Below, piece by piece: positions 18,307 to 25,441 of a stretch of DNA of 64,000 nucleotides (positions within the stretch are counted from its first letter, which is position 1; each line of letters opens with the position of its first letter). A program made the position numbers and the translations under genes. Origin of the DNA: Lysinibacillus xylanilyticus (GTDB taxonomy: Bacteria; Bacillota; Bacilli; Bacillales_A; Planococcaceae); assembly GCF_001708185.1 (NCBI RefSeq), contig NZ_MDDN01000002.1, positions 1-64,000 of the forward strand, read 5' to 3'. Below the pieces are notes generated by a model, which worked only from the letters and a program-made list of their open reading frames with translations, made no database searches and had not been told where the DNA came from.

Positions 18307-20380
18307 GATATTTTTTTATTAAATCAATTTCTTGTAACTCTATCCTTGCTTGTTTCATCATTTCTTTTGCTTTACGAGCTTCAATTTCTAATCCCATTTT
18401 ATTAAATCTCTTTTGCATATCTGTTGATAGTTTTATAACATCTAACAATTCATCCTCCTGATCCGGTTCTGGAATCTTAGCTTTACAACCTAAACATTGC
18501 ATTTTTGTTGGGCAAACAAACTCAGTCACACAAGTACCACCTAAAACTTTATTAAAAACACCAACTTTTTCTGTGTATTCATCTAGTTCCCTTTGAAGTG
18601 ATTCTGGACTTCTTAGGTATATATCATCTATGTCAACATAGCTCGATATAATGTCGTGATATTCATTTAATGACTCTATAATCTGTGTGTCAGTTGGAGC
18701 CGAGTAATAAGCCGTAGTATTAAAATTTTTATGATGTAGGAGTTTTGCTACAATATCTATAGGGATTTTTTGTCTTTGAAGTGCTTCTGTTGCGAAAGCA
18801 TGCCTTAATAAATGTGATTTTATCGTGACAGGCTCTCCATTTTTCGTTTCAAAATACAATCCATGCAACAAGAAACGGATACATTGGGTTGTACTTTCCT
18901 CACGCATAGCTCTATTATTACATTGAAAATAATATGGCTTTACTTCTTTAAACAGATATTTCCTTGTTCCTCTATATTCAACATAGGGGATAATATTACT
19001 TTCGTTTTGTCCTTTTAACATCTTTGCAACTATTTGTAATATGCTCATTGTTTGTTTAGAAATATAATATTCTTCAGGTAAATCTCTTCCTTTCGGAATA
19101 GCCATAAAAGAATAACATATCTTATCTTTGACTTTTTTCATTTTAATACATTCTTTTGTATTATTTATTTGTAACAACTCATTAATCCTTGCACCTGTTG
19201 TAGTTAAAATATCAATTGCTAATAGCCCGAAGGTACAACTTACATATAAGGGTTCAATATCTAATAAGTATCCATCTGCTTTACATTGCCAACTCGAAAT
19301 TAGTCTAGGTGGTGCTAAAACTCCTTCATGCAACGAACGATATGGATTTGAATATCCACCGTTCTCTAAATATCCAATAGATTTTAAAAAAGTTAAAGAT
19401 TCTTCATAACCTTCATCATCAAGTTTTAGTCTCTTATGTGCAAATAACCTATAATCCAACAATTCTTGAAACCAAAAACCTTCAATTTCTCCAGTAGAAT
19501 TTGTAGACTTAGTTTCAAGGTATTCTACAAAATAACTATCTTTTTCAGCAGAATAACAATCTAGTCCTAATCTTACTGAAGTTAAAACACTACGACTAAA
19601 CTTTTCTGAATTATTAAGTATAAAGGAACGCTTACTCCATAATCTAAAATAATGAGTTTCGTTTATATGTTCTGGTTCGTCATATGAAAATTCAACTGGA
19701 AAAGATAGTTCCGTTTCTAAAGCATTTGAAAGTACTTTTTTATAAGTTTGATATAAACGATTAATTTGATTCCATCTAAAATTAGCTTTGACACGTAATT
19801 GTGGTAAGTAGGGTACAATTGCATCTGTTTCTGCTTTTCTTTTTGTTCTTGCTTTTTGCTCGGCTTTACCTCTAATTTTAAATTCTGTTCTCCTATAGTA
19901 AAAAACAGGTAGCATATAGTTTTGAAATTCTTTTAATTTCTCTGAATCAAACTTACTTTCAACCCATTTTTTCATTAATAATGAAGATGAAGTATAAGCT
20001 TTTAGGAAATCCGTTCTCTTATTAGAAGTATGATCTAAATAAATTTCTTCGCTATAATATTTATAAAGGGTTTGCTCAAACTTTTCATCATTAAAACTCT
20101 CTAGATTTAGGTCAGAGAAAAACAATTTAAAATTACGATGTAACATTTTTAATCTTTCTAATATTGTTCTCTCAACAGTATTTTTATCTAATCTAATTAA
20201 TGCCATTAAAATAAGATGATGACTCCATTTTACTTGTAAACAATTTTTTGTAATGAATTTTACTACCGAATCACCTAATTTATCAATTAAAAATTCATTA
20301 TTAAGATTTTTTAAATGTAAAATATTTTTATCAATATATTTTTCCCAGTCTATATACCATTCTGATTGCGGATATTTCAT
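18257..20380 (-). CDS. Tn554 TnpB-like tyrosine recombinase
   Basis: A 707-aa site-specific recombinase. The C-terminal catalytic domain shows R398 (TTTGARINELL), H523-L-L-R526-H527, H549/H550 (AKLLHHKNFNTT) and the tyrosine nucleophile near Y558/Y559 (TAYYSAP). After the catalytic domain a cysteine cluster (FVCPTKMQCLGCKAKIP) is probably zinc-binding, as in other Tn554 TnpB proteins. It starts 2 bases after the tnpA-like stop and overlaps the tnpC-like gene. The trio acts together to integrate without target duplication into a specific gene. Confidence 0.9.
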   Translation of the reverse strand: MKYPQSEWYIDWEKYIDKNILHLKNLNNEFLIDKLGDSVVKFITKNCLQVKWSHHLILMALIRLDKNTVERTILERLKMLHRNFKLFFSDLNLESFNDEKFEQTLYKYYSEEIYLDHTSNKRTDFLKAYTSSSLLMKKWVESKFDSEKLKEFQNYMLPVFYYRRTEFKIRGKAEQKARTKRKAETDAIVPYLPQLRVKANFRWNQINRLYQTYKKVLSNALETELSFPVEFSYDEPEHINETHYFRLWSKRSFILNNSEKFSRSVLTSVRLGLDCYSAEKDSYFVEYLETKSTNSTGEIEGFWFQELLDYRLFAHKRLKLDDEGYEESLTFLKSIGYLENGGYSNPYRSLHEGVLAPPRLISSWQCKADGYLLDIEPLYVSCTFGLLAIDILTTTGARINELLQINNTKECIKMKKVKDKICYSFMAIPKGRDLPEEYYISKQTMSILQIVAKMLKGQNESNIIPYVEYRGTRKYLFKEVKPYYFQCNNRAMREESTTQCIRFLLHGLYFETKNGEPVTIKSHLLRHAFATEALQRQKIPIDIVAKLLHHKNFNTTAYYSAPTDTQIIESLNEYHDIISSYVDIDDIYLRSPESLQRELDEYTEKVGVFNKVLGGTCVTEFVCPTKMQCLGCKAKIPEPDQEDELLDVIKLSTDMQKRFNKMGLEIEARKAKEMMKQARIELQEIDLIKKYREERKIETQYKLNPFR

Positions 20381-20382
20381 AT

Positions 20383-21708
20383 TTAATCTAGCCCTTCTAA
20401 TAAATCTTTTAAATCCTCGTCCAATTCAACTGTCATTGGAGTTAAATGTTCAATTAATTTAGCAGCTTTAATATTTGGATTTTTATTAAATTCTCTTTCT
20501 TTATTTTGCATATCTTCAAGCATCTTATCATGTGCTTCCCGATGCCTTAACTCATCAAAATAATGTTCATATACATAAATAGTATCTTTGTTACGCCATT
20601 TCATATAGTTAATCAATTCGTTCTTTCTTATGTCAATCTCAGCGTCGTTTTTAGAAATACTATAAATCTCCCTCAAACGTGTTGTAACAAACCAATGGCG
20701 TGTTTTATGTGGATTTATAGCTAATTTATTTTCTTTCAAAGATTTGGTCCAATGGTAATACCAAGTATGATATTTTAAAGGACAACCCTTAGAATTTAAA
20801 AACATTGGAGCATTGTCTGGTAAAGTTTCAAATCCTAAACTATTTTTATCTAGTGTTTTTCGTTGTCCTTCAACATATTGTTTTAATAGCTTTACAGTTT
20901 CTTTACTAAATCTAATAAATTTAATTCTTTTTCCGAAGCTACCCTTGTTAAAGGTAACTGCCTCCTGAAAACTTCTTCTTGCTCTAAAATCACCTATAGT
21001 TAATTCAATAATTTCACTAACTCTCGCCCCTGTTTCAAACAACATTCTTGTTACGATAACAATAACCAACGGAACATTTGAATTCTTTAAAGCATTATAT
21101 ACTTGATATGGTAAAGTAGAATCATCTATAATCTGAGGCTCCCATTCTTCATTAACAACTTTAAAATATGAGTTTGTAAGCCTACGGTACTTAATTTCTT
21201 CTTCTGTACCCGATATTTCTGGTAACCTAGGTTTATTTTCACGTACTCCTTCGCTATAGTTAGGATTTAATTTTGCAAAACTATCTATTAAAGGATTTGT
21301 GTATTTATAATACTCTAATCGAATTAAACAGTTATAGAAGGATTTAAAAGCTGATAGAAAGACCTTTATAGTATTTGGGCTTTTTTTTGTTAAATTTACA
21401 ATATTAAAACTCTCTTTCTCCCTAACTTTACAAAACATTTCATGTGTTAAATAATCTTCTATTACCGCTCTTAATCCGTCTGGTTCTGAATCCCATTTTA
21501 CTTTTTCTCCCCGATACATACCTTTTTCAATTAGCCAGTTAAAAAAGGGTATTAACTTATTCAAATATGTATTTGCAGAACTTTTTGAAATTTTTTTTGA
21601 TATATAATCAAAATATATTGTCAATGGCATAAAAACTATATCGTTTTTAAATACTAACAATTCATATTTGCTCTTAACACCTTTGGGTTTTAATGCGTAC
21701 CAATACAT
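20383..21708 (-). CDS. Tn554 TnpA-like tyrosine recombinase
   Basis: A 441-aa tyrosine recombinase, first gene of the trio and nearest the left end of the element. Catalytic residues visible are R229 (FETGARVSEI), H334-K-T-R337-H338 (NPHKTRHWF), W371 and a tyrosine in DTIYVYEHYF (Y378 or Y380). The N-terminal SAM-like core-binding domain (SANTYLNKLIPFFNWLIEKG) is intact. Tn554 TnpA targets radC; here the target is comGA, so this protein probably belongs to a lineage with a different site preference. The gene looks complete, so the element may still be mobile. Confidence 0.9.
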   Translation of the reverse strand: MYWYALKPKGVKSKYELLVFKNDIVFMPLTIYFDYISKKISKSSANTYLNKLIPFFNWLIEKGMYRGEKVKWDSEPDGLRAVIEDYLTHEMFCKVREKESFNIVNLTKKSPNTIKVFLSAFKSFYNCLIRLEYYKYTNPLIDSFAKLNPNYSEGVRENKPRLPEISGTEEEIKYRRLTNSYFKVVNEEWEPQIIDDSTLPYQVYNALKNSNVPLVIVIVTRMLFETGARVSEIIELTIGDFRARRSFQEAVTFNKGSFGKRIKFIRFSKETVKLLKQYVEGQRKTLDKNSLGFETLPDNAPMFLNSKGCPLKYHTWYYHWTKSLKENKLAINPHKTRHWFVTTRLREIYSISKNDAEIDIRKNELINYMKWRNKDTIYVYEHYFDELRHREAHDKMLEDMQNKEREFNKNPNIKAAKLIEHLTPMTVELDEDLKDLLEGLD

Positions 21709-21820
21709 AAAGTATCACCTCATAAAGAACGTAAGTTCTAGCTCTATTTATTAAACTATAAGGTATTTTGCTCAAATTAAAAACATTACTTTGATTACAA
21801 AGAAATGTTTTTTGTTTTTT

Positions 21821-21840
21821 GATATATAATGTTGCACATC
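21821..21840 (-). repeat. Subterminal inverted repeat, left end of the island
   Basis: On the minus strand GATGTGCAACATTATATATC reads inward from about 60 bases inside the left junction. It mirrors the right-end copy at 9088-9106. The equal distance from both junctions independently supports the inferred element ends. Confidence 0.65.
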
Positions 21841-21899
21841 TTATTAAATCCTTTATATTACGTATATTAACTTTAAATAGTATATTTTAATTATACAGA

Positions 21900-22135
21900 T
21901 GAGGTTTACGACGCTCGCTAATATCTAATGCCGCTAAAAATTTATAGAAGGAAATCATTCGTTCCGCAAGATCGTGCGGTAACTCACCTGCATGGAGTAA
22001 CCGATCATATTTTCGAAAATAAATACGATAATGTACACTTTCCGGAACTAATAATATATCTGATGCACCAAAGTTATAGGCCTTTAGTAAAAGTTGCTCG
22101 CATTTTTGTTCAACAACCGTTTCAAAATTCTGCAT
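21900..22135 (-). pseudogene. comGA: comGA, 5' fragment
   Basis: The first 78 codons of comGA include the ASDILLVPES start of the N-terminal domain and the SFYKFLAALDISERRKP motif. Beyond codons for RRKP the frame enters island DNA and stops after three foreign codons (LYN). The ATG at 22135 has a good AGAGGGG Shine-Dalgarno, so an 82-aa truncated product can still be made. Its continuation is at 8244-9028. Confidence 0.93.
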
Positions 22136-22213
22136 ATTCGCACCCCTCTTCTAGTTCAATCGAATATGACCGCTCTATTCGTTATTTCCTAGTATAGATA
22201 CGAAACTGTCACG

Positions 22214-22230
22214 AGAAAAGCCCTTTTCTT
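22214..22230 (-). promoter_or_regulatory. Possible ComK box upstream of comGA
   Basis: GAAA-N5-TTTT at 22215-22227 lies about 80 bases before the comGA start. It has one mismatch to the ComK AT-box AAAA-N5-TTTT. A perfect AAAA-N5-TTTT occurs at the equivalent place (22589-22601) in the duplicated copy upstream. ComK control of comG is established in B. subtilis; here it is inferred. Confidence 0.5.
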
Positions 22231-22464
22231 AAAATAAAAATTTACTATAGATTCCCCTATTATTTATGATTTTTGCTATCAAAATGTGGATAACATGTAT
22301 TTTTCCCTAAAAACGAACATAATCCGAATTCGAAAAACTAATGAACGAGACGAATCAATAATTTTGTTATGCTGGCGCAAACTTTAAAGCTTCTGGAACA
22401 TAATGATTGTTTTCATCTTTAATATTCCTTTCTTACTCATCTGCTCCTTCACTCAATTATACTA

Positions 22465-22720
22465 CTATATTCTATGCAAAAAAATTTGTTCAACAGCAGT
22501 TTCAAAATTCTGCATCCCCCCTTCTAGTTCATCTAAATTTGACCAATCTATTCTTAATTTCCTATTTTCTCGTATGAATACGCCACGAAAAAAGACCTTT
22601 TCTTTCGAAAAAAATTGCTGTTAAATTTCCTATGAAATAGGAATTTTTCTATAAAAACATGAATAACGTGCAAAATTTCACTAAAAATGAACATAATCCT
22701 ATGAAAAAGTTAAGATTTAT
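22465..22720 (-). pseudogene. Duplicated comGA promoter and start (relic)
   Basis: About 250 bases upstream of comGA resemble 22085-22340 in order and sequence, offset by 380 bases. The copy includes a second comGA start at 22515 with the same first codons (MQNFETAVEQ) that ends in a stop at 22465 after 16 codons. It also includes a copied AGAAGGGG site now directly abutting the ATG, a perfect ComK AT-box (22589-22601) and the AAAAATGAACATAATCC block. The duplicate could act as a second binding platform for ComK or as a decoy leader peptide. Confidence 0.7.
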
Positions 22721-22834
22721 GTCAAAAGGAACTGTTTCTTTTTCAATAATACAATATAATAGAATCAACATGAATTTTTTCCTAACACTTGGTAGAGGAG
22801 CTATTATTTAAAAAATTATCTTGAGGTGAAGCAA

Positions 22835-23545
22835 ATGATCCATCCATTAAAAATTACTAGTACTTTAGCTGATGAAACTAGATACTCTATTTACGAGTAC
22901 ATCCTGAAAGAGAAAAAAACTGTAACGGTCCAAAATATCGCTGATGAATTCGGCATACATCCAAATGTTGCACGCCTACACTTAACAAAGCTCACGGAAA
23001 TTAATATTATAATAGCTGATTTTGCTAAGACTGGAAAAGGTGGCCGACCTGGTCGTGTTTATAAAGCCTCTGACAAAGGCTTAACATTAACGTTTCCAAG
23101 ACGTGATGAAGATCGACTATTAAAATGGACAATCCAATTAATTCAAGAATTTGGACCATCTGCATTAGAAAAATGCCAGGACATTAGTTATCAAGATGGT
23201 TACCAACAAATGAAGAACTATGTAAATGCTGAGTTAACATTAAATAATACCCTTACCTTCGAACAAAAACTTCAGCTATTAACTGACAATGCTGCATTAA
23301 TTGGTTATATTCCACAAGTACAGCAAACGGAGCATGGTAAAAAAGTGATATTCTCCATTTATAATTGTCCATTCCAGGAGCAGCTTACTTCCCATTCAGA
23401 AATTGTTTGTTCTTTACATGAATCCTATTTAAAAGGACAATTAGATGCATTATTTTCAAGTAATGAATTCATACAGATTGAAAGCATGATACATAATTGC
23501 GATTTATGTAAATATGAAATAAACGTGACAGAAATCGATCGCTAA
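22835..23545 (+). CDS. Winged-helix regulator with C-terminal cysteine cluster
   Basis: A 236-aa transcriptional regulator. Residues 1-80 form an ArsR/DeoR-like winged helix (TVQNIADEFGIHPNVARLHLTKL, then the wing GKGGRPGRVYKAS). The C-terminal half carries cysteines in NCPFQEQ, EIVCSLHE and CDLCKYE, spaced like the Fe-S ligands of SufR-type regulators. It may therefore sense iron-sulfur status or redox. I choose the ATG at 22835, preceded by GAGGTG; an in-frame GTG lies 9 bases earlier. It is transcribed away from comGA and followed by a DUF2626 gene. Confidence 0.75.
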   Translation: MIHPLKITSTLADETRYSIYEYILKEKKTVTVQNIADEFGIHPNVARLHLTKLTEINIIIADFAKTGKGGRPGRVYKASDKGLTLTFPRRDEDRLLKWTIQLIQEFGPSALEKCQDISYQDGYQQMKNYVNAELTLNNTLTFEQKLQLLTDNAALIGYIPQVQQTEHGKKVIFSIYNCPFQEQLTSHSEIVCSLHESYLKGQLDALFSSNEFIQIESMIHNCDLCKYEINVTEIDR

Positions 23546-23663
23546 TTTAAAAATCCATTTGTTTGTCACAAAGAAGAGGAAGTTCCAGTTTACAGATACC
23601 TTTCATATCATTTATAATGAGTAAGAGATTATTGTGTCGTGGGCAAAAGGAGGGGAAATCTTC

Positions 23664-23906
23664 ATGGATAATATGTATAAAGTTATGGCATTCTGGACAG
23701 GTATTTTCGCCGTTATGTTCTACCTTGGTGGTATGAACGAAGTATCGCTATTATTCGTAGGTAATACAGGTTTATTCTTATTATTAGGCTTCTTAAACCT
23801 TTCAGAACGTATGTACATGTACATTTTCGGAGCATATTTAACTGTATTCTTCGCTGGCTTCACGTACTATACAACATTCATTCACGTGCCTGGTGGCGGT
23901 CATTAA
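23664..23906 (+). CDS. DUF2626 small membrane protein (YqgY family)
   Basis: An 80-aa hydrophobic protein with three membrane segments, the conserved KVMAFWTGIFAVMFYLGGM start and the HVPGGGH end. It is highly similar to B. subtilis YqgY. AAAGGAGGGG lies 8 bases before the ATG at 23664. The function is unknown. The same neighbour (yqgX) occurs in B. subtilis. Confidence 0.88.
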   Translation: MDNMYKVMAFWTGIFAVMFYLGGMNEVSLLFVGNTGLFLLLGFLNLSERMYMYIFGAYLTVFFAGFTYYTTFIHVPGGGH

Positions 23907-23914
23907 TACAAAGA

Positions 23915-23952
23915 AAAAGCGTATCTCACCGAATGTGAGACACGCTTTTTTA
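23915..23952 (+). terminator. Terminator after the DUF2626 gene
   Basis: AAAGCGTATCTCAC pairs with GTGAGACACGCTTT, with T residues following. Confidence 0.85.
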
Positions 23953-23998
23953 TGTGAATTTATTCATTAGATACAGAAGCTATAGATGAGCATAGTAA

Positions 23999-24072
23999 AA
24001 TCCCCTTTGCGATTATATAGATTAGAATTTAGTTTATTCTATCTATCCAACGAATTGCTAAGGGGATTTTTG
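23999..24072 (-). terminator. Long hairpin after the yqgX-like gene
   Basis: AAAATCCCCTT and AAGGGGATTTT enclose about 50 bases with a partial inner stem. It lies about 25 bases after the metallo-hydrolase stop codon and is a probable terminator. Confidence 0.55.
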
Positions 24073-24095
24073 CATTTTATGAAGTTACTGTAGGC

Positions 24096-24740
24096 TTAAA
24101 AACCATTTAAAAAAGGATTTGTCTCCATTTCTGCACCGACCGTTGTATAATTACCATGGCCTGGGTAAATAATAGTATCCTCAGGTAGTGTTAATAACTT
24201 ATCATGAATGGATGCAAGCAATATTTTCGTTGAGCCTCCAAGTAAGTCTGTACGTCCAACACCCTGCTCAAATAGCGTATCCCCCACAATAGCAAAGCCA
24301 TCATTTTCAAATATATACGAAATACTACCTGGTGAATGTCCTGGTGTAAAGATCGCTTTAAAACTAAAATTACTTATTTCAAATAGCTGTTCTTCTTTAA
24401 TAATATTTTCTTCAGCCGGTGCAGCGACAATATAATCTGGTAATGCTGCGTATTTACTAGAGCCATTTTTTGTTGGATCTCCTAACCAGCTAACTTCCTT
24501 TTCATGAATCCATACTGGAACATTAAAAGCTTCTCGGACAGCATCTACAGCACCAATATGATCAAAATGTGCATGTGTCAAAAAAATGGCTGATGGCTTC
24601 AAACCGTTACTACGAATAGTCTTGATGATTCGATCTGCTTCCTCTCCGGGATCAAATATTAAACATTCCTTTTCTTTATTCGATACGATATAACAATTCG
24701 TTTGGATAGGTCCAAGCGAACAACTTCGTACGTTCATCAT
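24096..24740 (-). CDS. Metallo-beta-lactamase-fold hydrolase (YqgX-like)
   Basis: A 214-aa MBL-fold enzyme with the THAHFDHIG zinc motif, a second-site His in FTPGHSPGS, D in IVGDTLF and H in YPGHGNYT. The family is annotated as hydroxyacylglutathione hydrolase-like, but in glutathione-free Bacillales it more probably acts on bacillithiol or other thioesters. I use the ATG at 24740, 6 bases after GAGGTG. It is convergent with the DUF2626 gene. Confidence 0.88.
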   Translation of the reverse strand: MMNVRSCSLGPIQTNCYIVSNKEKECLIFDPGEEADRIIKTIRSNGLKPSAIFLTHAHFDHIGAVDAVREAFNVPVWIHEKEVSWLGDPTKNGSSKYAALPDYIVAAPAEENIIKEEQLFEISNFSFKAIFTPGHSPGSISYIFENDGFAIVGDTLFEQGVGRTDLLGGSTKILLASIHDKLLTLPEDTIIYPGHGNYTTVGAEMETNPFLNGF

Positions 24741-24909
24741 TGACATCACCTCAATTTTATATTATACAGCCTTTGCCACAATTTGACGATAAATGTTCAT
24801 AGTTTTCGCTATATTAGTTCTCGACAAAAACAGGTGGAACGTTTACAATTAAGGAGGAATATTGTTTACGACATTCATTTTCTGATGTCGAAAGGAGTGT
24901 CAATTTTTA

Positions 24910-25089
24910 ATGAACTTATTAATGGTTATTTTTGGTCTAGTAGCGATTTTAGCTGTAATTGGTACATTCCAAGCAATTAAAGAAAAGAACCTTTTAAGTG
25001 TTGTTTTCAACTTGTTAAGTGCGGCTGTCTTCGGTTGGTTTGTAATTATGACAGTCATTAATAGTGGATACCCACCAAAATTACACTAA
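24910..25089 (+). CDS. DUF2759 small membrane protein (YqgW family)
   Basis: A 59-aa protein with two membrane segments. The N-terminus reads MNLLMVIFGLVAILAVIGTF, and the protein ends VINSGYPPKLH, matching the DUF2759/YqgW family. AAAGGAGTG precedes the ATG by about 11 bases. The function is unknown. Confidence 0.8.
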   Translation: MNLLMVIFGLVAILAVIGTFQAIKEKNLLSVVFNLLSAAVFGWFVIMTVINSGYPPKLH

Positions 25090-25106
25090 GATTTAGACAG
25101 AAACAA

Positions 25107-25139
25107 GAGCAGTCTGCATTCCGAGACTGCTCTTTTTCT
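25107..25139 (+). terminator. Terminator after the DUF2759 gene
   Basis: AGCAGTCT pairs with AGACTGCT over an 8-base loop, followed by CTTTTTCTTT. Confidence 0.85.
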
Positions 25140-25404
25140 TTCTGTCGTATTGTCTATTTTGATTTAAATTCTCCTATTTTAACCCTAAGCGATAACGACT
25201 TCCCTCTGAGCTGTTTTATTAGGCTCTCTGAACGCATTAAACTTCAATTTGACGTATACTCCTGTTACATGCAAATCTTTTCCATATACTCCTCTTTAGG
25301 GGTAAACAAGAGGGTTCTATAGGATACCCGTAATATGACGGATTGTACCCTTTAAACGATGATAGAACATTTTGCCTCACTCCAACATTTGATATAGAAC
25401 CATA

Positions 25405-25441
25405 AAAAAGAGATCTCATGTTTAGTGAGATCTCTTTTTTA
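25405..25441 (-). terminator. Terminator of ltaS
   Basis: AAAAAAGAGATCTCA and TGAGATCTCTTTTTT form a near-perfect hairpin directly after the ltaS stop, able to act in both directions. Confidence 0.88.

Larger units (their letters stand above)
9028..21900. mobile_element. Tn554-like transposon inserted in comGA, defence cargo
   Basis: About 12.87 kb separates two halves of comGA that rejoin in frame: codons CGT-AAA-CCT-CA at 21900 and A-AGT-GGC at 9028 give RRKPQSG, matching RRKPQNG in B. subtilis. The element carries a tnpA-tnpB-tnpC-type recombinase operon whose tnpA is nearest the left end, as in Tn554. Near-identical subterminal inverted repeats lie about 60 bases inside both ends. There is no target duplication and no DDE transposase. 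Cargo genes are AT-rich compared with the host. Exact end bases could shift by a few nucleotides, because a short core exchange is usual in this family. Confidence 0.88.

Noticed and set aside
9028..21900. Prophage or integrative conjugative element in comGA
   Set aside because: No structural, packaging, relaxase or type IV secretion genes are seen. The recombinase trio fits a Tn554-type transposon.
25237..25419. Small gene between the DUF2759 gene and ltaS
   Set aside because: The frame reads through the ltaS terminator hairpin at its start and has no ribosome binding site.
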